Shown here piece after piece: positions 34,742 to 47,007 of a stretch of 64,000 nucleotides of DNA. The position numbers were made by a program, and so were the translations under genes. The stretch covers positions 558,001 through 622,000 of the forward strand of contig NZ_AMXN01000001.1 of assembly GCF_000332645.1 (NCBI RefSeq), given 5' to 3'. Source of the stretch: Bacillus inaquosorum KCTC 13429. Its GTDB lineage: Bacteria > Bacillota > Bacilli > Bacillales > Bacillaceae. A model generated the notes under the pieces. The model saw only the letters and a program-made list of their open reading frames with translations. It searched no databases and was not told the origin of the DNA. Every line of letters starts with the position of its first letter. Within the stretch, counting starts at the first letter, position 1.

Positions 34742-34755
34742 TGGAAGCGCTTACT
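34742..34755 (+). promoter_or_regulatory. cre site upstream of citH
   Basis: TGGAAGCGCTTACT fits the cre consensus and contains the symmetrical AAGCGCTT core. It lies about 35 bases before the citH start, so CcpA binding would repress citrate uptake on glucose. Confidence 0.75.
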
Positions 34756-34788
34756 AAAAATGTGCTGTTAAATGGGGGAGGTCATATC

Positions 34789-36069
34789 GTGCTTGCCATA
34801 CTCGGTTTTGTGATGATGATTGTCTTTATGTACCTTATTATGTCTAACCGGCTTTCCGCTCTTATTGCGTTGATTGTTGTTCCTGTTGTGTTTGCCCTGA
34901 TCAGCGGATTTGGCAAAGATCTTGGCGAGATGATGATTCAGGGCGTAACAGACCTCGCTCCTACCGGCATCATGCTGTTATTCGCCATCCTTTATTTCGG
35001 CATTATGATTGACTCAGGTTTGTTCGATCCTCTCATTGCAAAAATCCTTTCGCTTGTCAAAGGAGATCCGTTAAAAATCGCCGTCGGCACCGCGGTTCTG
35101 ACGATGACCATTTCGCTGGACGGGGATGGGACAACAACCTATATGATTACCATTGCGGCGATGCTGCCTCTTTACAAACGGCTCGGCATGAACCGTTTGG
35201 TATTAGCGGGAATTGCAATGCTCGGTTCTGGGGTCATGAACATTATTCCGTGGGGCGGGCCGACAGCGAGGGTTTTGGCTTCCTTAAAATTGGACACGTC
35301 GGAGGTCTTCACGCCGCTGATTCCCGCTATGATCGCCGGCGTTCTCTGGGTGACCGCCGTTGCTTATATCCTCGGAAAGAAAGAGCGAAAGCGGCTAGGC
35401 GTCATTTCGATTGAACACGTGCCGTCCTCCGATCCGGATGCAGCGCCGCTCAAGCGTCCCGCTCTCCAATGGTTTAACCTGCTGCTGACTATCGCTCTGA
35501 TGGCCGCTCTGATCACCAGCCTGCTTCCGATCCCTGTTCTTTTTATGATCGCGTTCGCCATCGCCTTGATGGTAAACTATCCAAATGTCAAAGAGCAGCA
35601 GAAACGGATCTCGGCGCATGCGGGAAATGCGTTAAACGTTGTTTCCATGGTGTTTGCGGCAGGTATTTTCACAGGCATTCTCTCCGGCACAAAAATGGTC
35701 GATGCGATGGCACATTCTCTCGTTTCACTCATCCCTGATGCCATGGGTCCGCACCTGCCCTTGATCACTGCCATTGTCAGCATGCCATTTACCTTTTTCA
35801 TGTCGAATGACGCCTTTTACTTCGGTGTCCTTCCCATCATCGCAGAAGCCGCTTCCGCTTACGGAATAGATGCCGCTGAAATCGGAAGGGCCTCCTTGCT
35901 GGGCCAGCCGGTGCATCTGCTCAGCCCGCTTGTGCCTTCCACCTATCTATTGGTCGGAATGGCAGGCGTCAGCTTTGGCGACCATCAAAAATTCACCATC
36001 AAATGGGCCGTGGGGACAACGATTGTCATGACGATTGCAGCGCTCTTGATTGGGATTATCTCGTTTTAA
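34789..36069 (+). CDS. citH: CitH, metal-citrate transporter
   Basis: A 426-residue membrane transporter of the CitMHS family, which imports citrate complexed with divalent metal (calcium-type for CitH in B. subtilis). About twelve hydrophobic segments are seen. Family motifs include YFGIMIDSGLFDP, TISLDGDGTTTYM and PWGGPTARV. I start at the GTG at 34789 because GGGGGAGG lies right before it and the known protein begins at this codon. An earlier GTG at 34741 sits in the cre site. It stands alone with a good terminator. Confidence 0.93.
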   Translation: MLAILGFVMMIVFMYLIMSNRLSALIALIVVPVVFALISGFGKDLGEMMIQGVTDLAPTGIMLLFAILYFGIMIDSGLFDPLIAKILSLVKGDPLKIAVGTAVLTMTISLDGDGTTTYMITIAAMLPLYKRLGMNRLVLAGIAMLGSGVMNIIPWGGPTARVLASLKLDTSEVFTPLIPAMIAGVLWVTAVAYILGKKERKRLGVISIEHVPSSDPDAAPLKRPALQWFNLLLTIALMAALITSLLPIPVLFMIAFAIALMVNYPNVKEQQKRISAHAGNALNVVSMVFAAGIFTGILSGTKMVDAMAHSLVSLIPDAMGPHLPLITAIVSMPFTFFMSNDAFYFGVLPIIAEAASAYGIDAAEIGRASLLGQPVHLLSPLVPSTYLLVGMAGVSFGDHQKFTIKWAVGTTIVMTIAALLIGIISF

Positions 36070-36075
36070 TAAGAA

Positions 36076-36102
36076 AAGGATTTCCGCTGGCGGAAATCCT
36101 TT
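36076..36102 (+). terminator. Terminator of citH
   Basis: AAGGATTTCCGC and GCGGAAATCCTT pair around a TG loop, followed by TT. The stem is perfect. Confidence 0.9.
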
Positions 36103-36251
36103 TGTTCTGTATCATCCGAAAACCTAAGATCAAAATATATATATCACATAGGATATTTTGAGTGAATAGAAGATATTCATGCCAACAACTTCTCACTACA
36201 ATCATAAGAGCCTGGCTATATTGAGGCAGCAGGCTCTTATCACATTTGACA

Positions 36252-36983
36252 TTATTTTTTTGTATAACGCACCCAGTCGTAATGAGCGTATAGCGGTGTT
36301 ACACCATTGTAGGAACCGAGCCATTCATCGACACCCGTACCATTCCACAAGTTCATCATAATCTTTCCTGGTGTTGTCGGGATTTGGCTTGTCGCAGTAT
36401 GTTTTAATTGCCCATCGACATACCATTTAATAGAGTTTGGCTGCCAATCGAACGCATACGTATGATAGGCATTAGCCGCATCAAATCCGAGATCCACTAT
36501 CTTCTCATGGTTTCCTACACCATTTGTGTAATAGTTAAATTGAACCTTTGTTGTGTCTTTTCCTAAAAATTCAATATCAATCTCATCCCAAGGAGTTCCA
36601 TCCGTTGGGCCTGTGTATGTGAAGAACGATGAAACGATCCCTGTGTTTTTAGCTGGTTTCATTCTGACTTCATAAAGTCCATAGCCATATGCTTGAACAG
36701 ACCGGTTTTCCCCGCAGTCAAACTTGTTATAAGATGGACTTGTTAGCGCCAAACGCATTTCACCTAATGACGTCATGGATACGTTATTTGCACGCCAAGT
36801 GCAGTTGAACATATTTCCATTTGAATAACCATTTGCTTTTTGCCATAAACCGGAGTTATAGCTGTTAAAAGGGTCAAAAAACGATCCGCCTGTTTGAGCC
36901 GAGGCAGTAGAAGTGATTGCAGACAAACTCATAAACAATCCAGTGACAAGAAACAACAACACTCGTTTCATACGATAGGACAT
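36252..36983 (-). CDS. bglS: BglS, secreted lichenase (endo-beta-1,3-1,4-glucanase)
   Basis: A 243-residue secreted glycoside hydrolase family 16 enzyme that cuts mixed-linked beta-glucans such as lichenan. The signal peptide (residues 1-30) ends near ASAQT. The catalytic motif DEIDIEFLG carries nucleophile and acid/base Glu; the concanavalin-like fold motifs NMFNCTWRANNV and LNWNGTGVDEWLG-like strands are present. Start: MSYRMKR at 36983 behind AAGGGG, or the Met three codons later. Upstream are a cre and no LicT RAT, unlike the 168 arrangement I remember. Scattered differences from 168 suggest a sister species. Confidence 0.95.
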   Translation of the reverse strand: MSYRMKRVLLFLVTGLFMSLSAITSTASAQTGGSFFDPFNSYNSGLWQKANGYSNGNMFNCTWRANNVSMTSLGEMRLALTSPSYNKFDCGENRSVQAYGYGLYEVRMKPAKNTGIVSSFFTYTGPTDGTPWDEIDIEFLGKDTTKVQFNYYTNGVGNHEKIVDLGFDAANAYHTYAFDWQPNSIKWYVDGQLKHTATSQIPTTPGKIMMNLWNGTGVDEWLGSYNGVTPLYAHYDWVRYTKK

Positions 36984-37002
36984 GTTGATATTCCCCTTTC
37001 TT

Positions 37003-37016
37003 CGAAAGCGTTTTCT
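37003..37016 (-). promoter_or_regulatory. cre-like site upstream of bglS
   Basis: On the minus strand AGAAAACGCTTTCG lies 20 bases before the bglS start, with the cre core AAACGCTTT. CcpA repression of the lichenase is expected. Confidence 0.65.
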
Positions 37017-37178
37017 GTATCGATCATACATGATTCTTTTAAAAGGGAACATCGGTCATAATAATGATAATAACGAATCCAAGAATCCTGTAACTATCAT
37101 TTTTAGATTGATAATTAATTTGGCTTTGCATCTTTGGATTATACTTAGACCCAACTTTAACAAAATGAAGGTGATGAG

Positions 37179-37448
37179 ATGTATCGAATTCAATAAGTAA
37201 AGAACATGTTTGGTATTCCTTCTTCAACGCTGCGGTTTTATGAAAAGGAAGGAATTCTTCCGAAAATTAGTCGGATGCAAGCAGTCATAGTCCTGCCTGT
37301 TCCAGACAAAATCCATGTGATCCGTGTTCGATCTGACGAAGGCCGAAGAAAAAATGTCGTCAGGGTTATTCGTCAAGAACAGATGAAGGATCAAATAGTT
37401 GGTCTTCGGAATTATACATGGAAGACATTTATGAATCGATGTTCATAA
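37179..37448 (+). pseudogene. Remnant of a MerR-family regulator
   Basis: ATG at 37179 behind AAGGTGATG opens MYRIQ, hits TAA at 37194-37196, and continues in frame as VKNMFGIPSSTLRFYEKEGI, a typical MerR winged-helix start. After LPKISR the frame no longer resembles MerR; the +1 frame gives SDASSH, more like the family wing. So there is at least one nonsense codon and one frameshift. The rest to 37448 has no recognisable domain. The gene lies between bglS and the beta-glucosidase gene, on the opposite strand, and ends 12 bases from the latter's stop. Confidence 0.75.
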
Positions 37449-37459
37449 TTTTTATATTT

Positions 37460-40737
<3,278 letters not shown>

Positions 40738-40762
40738 TTTCCTCTCATCCCTTCTGCTAAAA

Positions 40763-40839
40763 AATAAAAAACCTAAACTACCCCTATCGCAATAGGAACA
40801 AGTAGTTTAGGTTTTGCCTGCCTGACCAGTAACAATCCT
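40763..40839 (-). promoter_or_regulatory. LicT RAT and overlapping terminator (PTS-proximal copy)
   Basis: On the minus strand the ribonucleic antiterminator GGATTGTTACTGGTCAGGCA followed by GGCAAAACCTAAAC lies at 40839-40805. Its 3' part is also the first arm of a terminator: AAACCTAAACTAC pairs with GTAGTTTAGGTTT, followed by a T-rich run. LicT binding to the RAT blocks the terminator. It sits 25 bases before the PTS gene. Confidence 0.93.
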
Positions 40840-40899
40840 ATGAAACGCCCTCATTCGGTTTTTTCTGTAAAACGCCGTCATCACCATCCCTCTGAAAAA

Positions 40900-40986
40900 A
40901 ATAAAAACCTAAATTACCATCAGCACAGACAGAGATCATCCGCACTCATTGTAATTTAGGTTTTGCCTGCTTATCAGTAACAATCC
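40900..40986 (-). promoter_or_regulatory. Second LicT RAT and overlapping terminator (licT-proximal copy)
   Basis: The same module again at 40986-40953 with AGGATTGTTACTGATAAGCA and GGCAAAACCTAAAT; its terminator stem AAACCTAAATTAC/GTAATTTAGGTTT ends in T5. No clear SigA promoter was found in the 60 bases between the two modules. A transcript from licT or a promoter upstream would therefore meet both terminators in turn. Confidence 0.92.
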
Positions 40987-41052
40987 TAATATCACCGTAT
41001 GTTGAATGTAAGAAAAAATTAACACAAGAAAATAAAAATGTCAACGCTTTCA

Positions 41053-41886
41053 TTATGTTTGCTTGACGATCCTTTCTATGTGAATCGTTAAATACAGCAG
41101 CTCGTCACTGGTGAGCTTGTGTTCATACTCCTGCTCAATGTAGGTTTGGATTTTCTTCGTGCATTCATACGCGCGATGGTACTTTTCTTTCACCGTCTCC
41201 AGCAAAAAATCGTCCTGGCTTTCCATGTGTGTGCCGTTAAAAAGACGCTGCGCGAAAAACTTTAAGTGGGTGACAAACCGATAATAGTGAAGCGATTCTT
41301 CGTTGAATTCAATCTTAAAATGGTATTTTACGATACTCAAAATCTCTTGCATGACTTTTGTAATGTTGATGATATTGGGCATCTCTTCATTCAGCTCGGC
41401 ATTTACGATATGCAGGGCAATAAAGCCTGCTTCATCCTCCGGCAGAGACACGCCAGTCTTGTTTTTTACCATTTCCAGTGCTTCTTTGCCGATCGCAAAT
41501 TCGTCTTTGTACAGCCGCTTTGTTTCCCACAGCAAGGCGTTTTTGATATCAAGCCCTTTCTGATTGCGCTGGATAGCAAAGTTAATATGATCGGTCAGCG
41601 ACACATAGATGCTGTCATTGAGCTTTTTGCCGAGCCGGAGTTTCGCATAGCTGATAATCTCTTCGGATACTTCCATACACTCGATCGGTATATCATACAA
41701 AAGGGTTTTGAATTTTTCTGATACGTCCTTGTTATCGAGCGTAAACACCTTCTCAATGCGGGCTTCATCGACATCATCGCCGGACTTTTTCTGGAATGCG
41801 AGCCCCCTGCCCATGATGACCAATTCTTTTCCCTGTTCATTGACCACGCTGATCACGTTATTGTTGATCACCTTCGCAATTTTCAT
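41053..41886 (-). CDS. licT: LicT, BglG-family transcriptional antiterminator
   Basis: A 277-residue RNA-binding antiterminator. The CAT domain (residues 1-55, MKIAKVINNNVISVV) binds RAT hairpins. Two PTS regulation domains follow, with conserved His in DHINFAIQ (PRD1), ALHIVNAE and HYYRFVTHLKFF (PRD2), and TIHIERI near the C-terminus. Phosphorylation of these His by HPr and the PTS EII sets activity. Start ATG 41886 follows GGAGGG; the upstream ATG at 41901 is too close to that site. It matches what I recall of 168 LicT almost residue for residue. Confidence 0.96.
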   Translation of the reverse strand: MKIAKVINNNVISVVNEQGKELVIMGRGLAFQKKSGDDVDEARIEKVFTLDNKDVSEKFKTLLYDIPIECMEVSEEIISYAKLRLGKKLNDSIYVSLTDHINFAIQRNQKGLDIKNALLWETKRLYKDEFAIGKEALEMVKNKTGVSLPEDEAGFIALHIVNAELNEEMPNIINITKVMQEILSIVKYHFKIEFNEESLHYYRFVTHLKFFAQRLFNGTHMESQDDFLLETVKEKYHRAYECTKKIQTYIEQEYEHKLTSDELLYLTIHIERIVKQT

Positions 41887-41926
41887 GACATGTCCCTCCA
41901 ATCAACTAAGAACAGACTACACCTTG

Positions 41927-41954
41927 ATTGTACATTCTTTTTGTACTAGGTCAA
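41927..41954 (-). promoter_or_regulatory. SigA promoter of licT
   Basis: On the minus strand TTGACC (41954-41949) and TACAAT (41932-41927) are 16 bases apart, a good SigA promoter about 40 bases before the licT ATG. Confidence 0.7.
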
Positions 41955-41981
41955 TATCATCAGGGAAAGAGCGGGAGCAGT

Positions 41982-42662
41982 TCAATATAATTCACTTAGC
42001 ACCGGCTGCCCGGGCTGTTTTTGAAGCAGCGCCTCCAGATAGCGTTCAAATGATTCTTTGTCAGCTCCCTGCTTCTTAACAATGCTGTTCATGATGTTGA
42101 CGCTTTCGGCGCTGTATTGCGTATATTGTTTTTTCAGCTGATCCAGCTGCTGTCTTGTCTTCTTCGCGTTTTTCGGTGTGACTTGGCTGATGAGTTTGAT
42201 CATATTGTCTGTGATCTCAAAAAAGGCGTCTCTATTTTCTTTTAGCTGTTGAATGTCGTTGCGGCTCTTTTCTTGATTGCGGGTTTTTTGAAGCAAAGCG
42301 AATGCCTCGCTGTTTTGTTTTTTGAGCGGTTTGTTTTCGAGTTGAATTGATTCAAGGTTCTCCTTCGCAATGTCTGCTTCTTCTTCAGTCATGCTGCTTC
42401 GGATGAAGTATTCAGGATTGCCGATTCCATAATCAAATGCTTCGCTTACGTGTATCATGGAACTGAATACAACGGCCAGCTGCCTATCGCTCGGGAGGGC
42501 TTGGAATTCCTGCTTTTTCTTATTGCTCATCGGTTTGGCTGCGGTTTGTTTTACCATCTTTTGATCACGATCTGCAAACGTCTGAGCCTCACCTTCACTT
42601 TCGCATGCGCTCATCGCAAGAACTGTGACCAGCAGGCTTATACACAAGCCTATTCGCCTCAT
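41982..42662 (-). CDS. yxiP: Lipoprotein with coiled-coil character (YxiP position)
   Basis: A 226-residue exported lipoprotein: signal peptide with lipobox AMSAC (Cys about residue 20). The mature part is Lys/Gln/Glu-rich and helical, with heptad-like stretches around NAKKTRQQLDQLKKQYTQYS. The layout resembles YkyA-type wall-binding lipoproteins, but I cannot confirm family membership. It is transcribed in the same direction as licT and lies about 100 bases upstream of it. The symbol is from position in the 168 map and is only moderately certain. Confidence 0.7.
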   Translation of the reverse strand: MRRIGLCISLLVTVLAMSACESEGEAQTFADRDQKMVKQTAAKPMSNKKKQEFQALPSDRQLAVVFSSMIHVSEAFDYGIGNPEYFIRSSMTEEEADIAKENLESIQLENKPLKKQNSEAFALLQKTRNQEKSRNDIQQLKENRDAFFEITDNMIKLISQVTPKNAKKTRQQLDQLKKQYTQYSAESVNIMNSIVKKQGADKESFERYLEALLQKQPGQPVLSELY

Positions 42663-42868
42663 GCTTTGTCTCCTCTCTACTGAACCTCTTCTGGAAAATA
42701 CGACAAAATATAGTTAAATGGTACCAGATAAACCTACGCCGAACAATAAATCAAAAGTATGATTTGAAGGGCAAAAACATAAACATTTTGTAAAAAATAA
42801 CGCCAATTCCATTCTTTTCAGGCCTATTTCTCGTACAATAGAAGTATCGTTACCGGAGAGGGGCTCTG

Positions 42869-44155
42869 ATGATGAAACGTTTTACGAAACAAGAAAACAG
42901 CTGGGTTTTATATGACTGGGCAAATTCTGCTTATTCGATTGTGGTGACCACTGCGGTGTTTCCGTTATTTTATAAATCAGCGGTTGCGGAAAGCGGTGTC
43001 AGCGCTGCCCAATCGACTGCCTATTTGGGCTATACCATTGCGATTTCAACGTTTATTCTCGCCATGCTCGGGCCGATTTTAGGCACGATCGCCGACTATG
43101 AAGGGTGCAAAAAAAAGTTCTTCGGTTTCTTTGTGTCAGCCGGTGTCGCCAGTACCGCGATGCTTGCCTTTATCCCGAGTGAACATTGGCTGCTATTGTT
43201 GCTGTTTTATACGATATCGGCTATCGGTTTTTCCGGCGCCAACGTGTTTTATGATGCCTTTCTCGTTGACGTCACTTCAGAAAAACGGATGAATCTCGTC
43301 TCTGCACGGGGTTTTGGCTTAGGATACATTGGAAGCACGATTCCATTTATCATCAGCATTGCTGTCATCCTGCTTGCACAAGCAAAGACGATTCCGATGT
43401 CCGTATCTGCTGCAAGCCAATTGTCCTTTTTCATAACGGCTGCCTGGTGGGGGCTGTTTACCATCCCGATGCTGAAGCATGTCCATCAGCGCTATTACAT
43501 CAAAAGAGAACCTCATATCGTCATCAACAGCTTTAAGCGGCTCGGCCAAACGATGAAGCGGATTAAGCAGTACCGGGCGCTGTTCCTCTTTTTGCTTGCT
43601 TATTTCTTTTATATCGACGGAGTCGGCACCATTATTACGATGTCGACATCCTATGGATCTGATTTAGGGATCAGCCCCACAAGCCTCCTGATCATCCTGT
43701 TTGTCACCCAGGTCGTCGCCGCGCCGTTCTCGATTGTATACGGAAAACTGGCAGAACGCTTCACGGGGAAGACAATGCTGTACGTCGGGATCGTCATTTA
43801 TATGATCGTCTGCGTGTATGCCTATTTTATGGAGACAACGCTTGATTTCTGGATACTGGCTATACTTGTCGCCACCTCGCAAGGCGGTATTCAAGCCCTA
43901 AGCCGTTCCTATTTCGCCAAGCTTGTGCCAAAGCGCCACGCTAATGAATTCTTCGGTTTTTACAACATTTTCGGAAAATTCGCCTCAATTATGGGGCCTC
44001 TGCTCATTGCCGTTACCGCCCAGCTGACCGGGAAATCCTCGACTGCGGTGTTCAGTCTGATCATTTTGTTTGTAATTGGTATTGTGATTCTTGCCTTTGT
44101 TCCGGAGGAGACCAGCGCCGATGTCAGCCAGCAGCAAAATGACCTGCCCCTTTAA
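42869..44155 (+). CDS. yxiO: YxiO, MFS transporter (Atg22-like)
   Basis: A 428-residue major facilitator protein with twelve predicted helices, of the group related to vacuole effluxer Atg22. The N-terminal WVLYDWANSAYSIVV signature is typical, and CSRSYFAKLVP-like SRSYFAKLVPK and FFGFYNIFGKFASIMGP mark the second half. Substrate unknown. GGAGAGG precedes the double ATG at 42869/42872, so either Met may be used. It is convergent with dbpA. Confidence 0.88.
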   Translation: MMKRFTKQENSWVLYDWANSAYSIVVTTAVFPLFYKSAVAESGVSAAQSTAYLGYTIAISTFILAMLGPILGTIADYEGCKKKFFGFFVSAGVASTAMLAFIPSEHWLLLLLFYTISAIGFSGANVFYDAFLVDVTSEKRMNLVSARGFGLGYIGSTIPFIISIAVILLAQAKTIPMSVSAASQLSFFITAAWWGLFTIPMLKHVHQRYYIKREPHIVINSFKRLGQTMKRIKQYRALFLFLLAYFFYIDGVGTIITMSTSYGSDLGISPTSLLIILFVTQVVAAPFSIVYGKLAERFTGKTMLYVGIVIYMIVCVYAYFMETTLDFWILAILVATSQGGIQALSRSYFAKLVPKRHANEFFGFYNIFGKFASIMGPLLIAVTAQLTGKSSTAVFSLIILFVIGIVILAFVPEETSADVSQQQNDLPL

Positions 44156-44171
44156 CTGGGAGCAGGTCATT
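44138..44171. terminator. Hairpin between convergent yxiO and dbpA
   Basis: AATGACCTGC at 44138-44147 pairs with GCAGGTCATT at 44162-44171. The left arm lies in the last codons of yxiO and the right arm ends two bases before the dbpA stop, so it likely serves both genes, though the T runs are short. Confidence 0.7.
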
Positions 44172-44173
44172 CA

Positions 44174-45613
44174 TCATTTATTCGCTTTATTCACCTTGAG
44201 CTTTTTCCCTTTGACAGTTGTGTTCTTCATCGCTTTGAGAACATGAGGGCCTTTTCCGTTTAAAATCTCCACGTAAGAGGCGTTATCCATGATCGTGATA
44301 ATGCCGATATCATCAGCTGACACACCATCAATTTTGGCAATCGTTCCTACAAAATCAACGGCTCTGATTTTCTTCTTCTTTCCGCCGTTAAAATACAGCT
44401 TCATAATGTCTTTATTCAGCTCTTCGCTTTTGTCCTTTTTGGTTTCCGGCCGGTCATTCAATTTAGCTAGAAAATCAGGTTTCTTCTTTGCCACTTCCTC
44501 TTGAGAAGGGGCTTCTATTTTTTGGATTTCAAATCCGATATATTCTTCAATGTCGGCTAAAAACCGTTTTTCGAAGGCCGTGACAAACGAAATGGCCTTT
44601 CCTTTGTTTCCTGCACGCCCCGTCCGGCCCGTGCGGTGGACGTAGCTTTCCTTTTCAAGCGGCAGATCATAGTTGATGACAAGGGAGATATTTTCAATAT
44701 CAATCCCGCGCGCGGCGACATCTGTCGCGACTAGGTACCGATACTCGCCCCGTTTAAATTCATTCATGACGTCGAACCGGTCTTCCTGAATCATTCCGCC
44801 GTGAATTTTGTCGCATGGATATCCTAAGTCATCCAATCCATCGGTCAGCTGATTGACATGATCTTTCGTCCGGCAGAAAATGATGCAGCTGTCAGGATTC
44901 TCCGTCATCAGCACATCTTTCAGCAAAGCAAACTTATTCTCTTCTCTTACTTGAATCACCGCATGTTCAATATTCCTGGTGGTAAGACCGGCCGCTTTGA
45001 TTTCGATATGCTCCGGGTTTTGCATGTATTGACGGCTTAATTTCTCAATATCCTCCGGCAGCGTCGCCGAAAACAGCATCGTCGTGCGCTCAGTCGGCAG
45101 ATGCTTGATAATCGCCTCCACCTGCTCGATGAAGCCCATATTCAGCATCTCATCCGCTTCATCAATGACCAAATAAGAGAGACGATCCAACGGCAGCGTT
45201 CCTTTTTCGATATGATCCAGAACACGGCCCGGCGTACCAACAACAATGTGGCTTTTTTGTTTAAGCTCAGCTTTTTGTTTATCAAAGGAGGATTTTCCAA
45301 ATACGGCTGTCGCTTTGATCCGTTTAAATCGTCCGATGTTCGTGATATCCTCTTGTACTTGCACCGCAAGCTCACGGGTCGGAGTTAAAATAAGCGCCTG
45401 CGGCTTGTTTTCATCCCAATCCGCCAGCTCACAGAGAGGAATCCCGAACGAAGCCGTTTTCCCGCTTCCCGTCTGTGATTTGACGACAAGATCTTTTCGT
45501 TCAAGGGCAGCGGGGATCACGCTCTGCTGCACCTTGGTCGGTTCTGTATATCCCAGTCCTTCTAATGCTCGTAAAATGTCATGACTGATTTGATAGTTTT
45601 TAAAATGACTCAT
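44174..45613 (-). CDS. dbpA: DbpA, DEAD-box RNA helicase specific for 23S rRNA
   Basis: A 479-residue ATP-dependent RNA helicase acting in large-subunit assembly; the B. subtilis protein (YxiN) recognises hairpin 92 of 23S rRNA. Motifs: Q motif, GSGKT in [29 protein letters not shown], and [10 protein letters not shown]. The C-terminal 75 residues form the RRM-like binding domain ([19 protein letters not shown] region). Start at [10 protein letters not shown] (45613) behind a GGAG-type site; eleven further upstream codons lack support. Confidence 0.95.
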   Translation of the reverse strand: MSHFKNYQISHDILRALEGLGYTEPTKVQQSVIPAALERKDLVVKSQTGSGKTASFGIPLCELADWDENKPQALILTPTRELAVQVQEDITNIGRFKRIKATAVFGKSSFDKQKAELKQKSHIVVGTPGRVLDHIEKGTLPLDRLSYLVIDEADEMLNMGFIEQVEAIIKHLPTERTTMLFSATLPEDIEKLSRQYMQNPEHIEIKAAGLTTRNIEHAVIQVREENKFALLKDVLMTENPDSCIIFCRTKDHVNQLTDGLDDLGYPCDKIHGGMIQEDRFDVMNEFKRGEYRYLVATDVAARGIDIENISLVINYDLPLEKESYVHRTGRTGRAGNKGKAISFVTAFEKRFLADIEEYIGFEIQKIEAPSQEEVAKKKPDFLAKLNDRPETKKDKSEELNKDIMKLYFNGGKKKKIRAVDFVGTIAKIDGVSADDIGIITIMDNASYVEILNGKGPHVLKAMKNTTVKGKKLKVNKANK

Positions 45614-45694
45614 GTATAAACTCCTGTCTCTTGCAGATGTTCTCATTATACTCTAATTGACGAGAGCGTATGTGTTTTGTCGAAAAATGACGTG

Positions 45695-46843
45695 TTAAAA
45701 ACCATTGATTCCCTGGCGTTTTAGCTCCTGAACAGCTAATCTCGCCAGTGCGTCAGCCCCCGCGCGGTTCGGATGCAGCGTATCTCCATCCATATAAAGC
45801 CCGAGTGTTTTTTCCGGACCGATTGATGTAAAGTACGCCGAGCTGAGGACATTCAAGTCAATGAGGTACGTTTTTTCCTCTTCGGCTAAAGCCAAAATAG
45901 AAGCCCTGTACCATCGGTTTACAGACGTATGGATGCCTTCAGAAGTAAAATCTGTCGCCCGGCCCTGAGGTGTTGATAGGATGACTTTCGCACCCTTTGC
46001 TTTCACCTGACGGATCATATCACGCATAATCTCCTTAAATTCCGCTTCAGATTCATTATGCTTCGGATTTGTGTCATTAATGCCCAGCTGCAAGATAAAA
46101 TAATCACCCGGTTTGATGTACTTCAAGATCGCCTCGAGCTGACCGTCATTTCGAAACCCTCTCGCGATCTGCCCGCCAGACGCCATGTTTCTCACTTGAA
46201 AGGTGTGTTTGTCGATATAGTGAGGCAGCATCTGCCCCCAGCCCGCCTGCTTGCTGCTGTTGAGCGGATAATAATTGCACACTGTCGAATCGCCGCCGAC
46301 ATAAATGGTTCGATTCGTCACCGGCTGATCAGACAATTTCTTGATTTTCAAGGCGCTGAGCGTAAAAGCTGTGCCTGCCTTCCCCTCTGTCACCAGCAGA
46401 TTCAGCTGCCCGTCGGTGACAGGAATTTGGAACGTATCCTCCGCACCGTCACCCGTCATATTGATGACCTGAAACACACCCTCCGCCGCCACACTGGCCC
46501 TTGCTGTATTGCCAAGCGTCACCTTCACCTCGTAAAGACCATTCGGAAGATCCACATTAAACGTATTGCCGCTTTTCGTCCCATACGTCAAAAATTGGAC
46601 CGCATCACTCTTCACATCAGTCCCGGACGCCGCCACATCCTTCATATTCTCCGGTGTCTGAAAACCGTAGCCCTTTGACGGATCATACCGGTCAGACGCC
46701 CTGACACCAATGTAACCAGGCTCAACCGAACCGCTTCCAAAGTCAAACTGATACACCTTCGGCTCCGCAGCTTTCATACTCTCAATCCCGCCAAAACCTA
46801 GCATCAACATCATCACAAAACCCGCCGCTATCCATTTTTTCAT
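45695..46843 (-). CDS. yxiM: YxiM, secreted GDSL esterase (rhamnogalacturonan acetylesterase type)
   Basis: A 382-residue secreted protein. Signal peptide residues 1-28. Residues about 30-165 form a beta-sandwich (malectin/CBM35-like) domain starting YQFDFGSGSVEPGYIGV. The SGNH hydrolase domain follows with the nucleophile in VGGDSTVCNY, Gly in ASGGQIARGF, Asn in LQLGINDTNP and the Asp/His pair in MDGDTLHPN. The layout suits removal of acetyl groups from pectin such as rhamnogalacturonan. MKKW at 46843 is the start (GGGGG site); the nine upstream codons are unsupported. Confidence 0.9.
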   Translation of the reverse strand: MKKWIAAGFVMMLMLGFGGIESMKAAEPKVYQFDFGSGSVEPGYIGVRASDRYDPSKGYGFQTPENMKDVAASGTDVKSDAVQFLTYGTKSGNTFNVDLPNGLYEVKVTLGNTARASVAAEGVFQVINMTGDGAEDTFQIPVTDGQLNLLVTEGKAGTAFTLSALKIKKLSDQPVTNRTIYVGGDSTVCNYYPLNSSKQAGWGQMLPHYIDKHTFQVRNMASGGQIARGFRNDGQLEAILKYIKPGDYFILQLGINDTNPKHNESEAEFKEIMRDMIRQVKAKGAKVILSTPQGRATDFTSEGIHTSVNRWYRASILALAEEEKTYLIDLNVLSSAYFTSIGPEKTLGLYMDGDTLHPNRAGADALARLAVQELKRQGINGF

Positions 46844-46930
46844 CAAGAAACCCCCTCTATGAAAACGCATACATTAATGCATACTCGGTGATTGTTTCTT
46901 TATGATGACTGATTGCAGAAAAAAATTGCG

Positions 46931-46988
46931 TTGACAAACGAAAAGGAAGATTTTATTATATCAATAAGTGATATATCATTTATTGATA
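46931..46988 (+). promoter_or_regulatory. Promoter and 30-bp palindromic operator of the PadR gene
   Basis: TTGACA (46931-46936) and TATTAT (46954-46959) are 17 bases apart. From 46959 to 46988 runs an inverted repeat with 15-base arms differing at one position: TATCAATAAGTGATA against its mirror with A for G. The palindrome covers the transcription start, the ideal place for autorepression by the PadR protein encoded 20 bases downstream. Confidence 0.82.
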
Positions 46989-47007
46989 CAAGAAATGAGG
47001 TGACCAC

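Noticed and set aside
34741-34788. Upstream GTG start for citH
   Set aside because: It lies at the edge of the cre site and has no ribosome site; the GTG at 34789 follows GGGGGAGG and gives the known protein length.
40839-40903. A SigA promoter between the two RAT modules
   Set aside because: TTTACA and a TTCATA-like hexamer are present but about 21 bases apart; no pair with proper spacing was found.
46058-46678. Plus-strand frame of 206 codons within yxiM
   Set aside because: Antisense to a gene with clear SGNH motifs; Arg/His-rich shadow composition.
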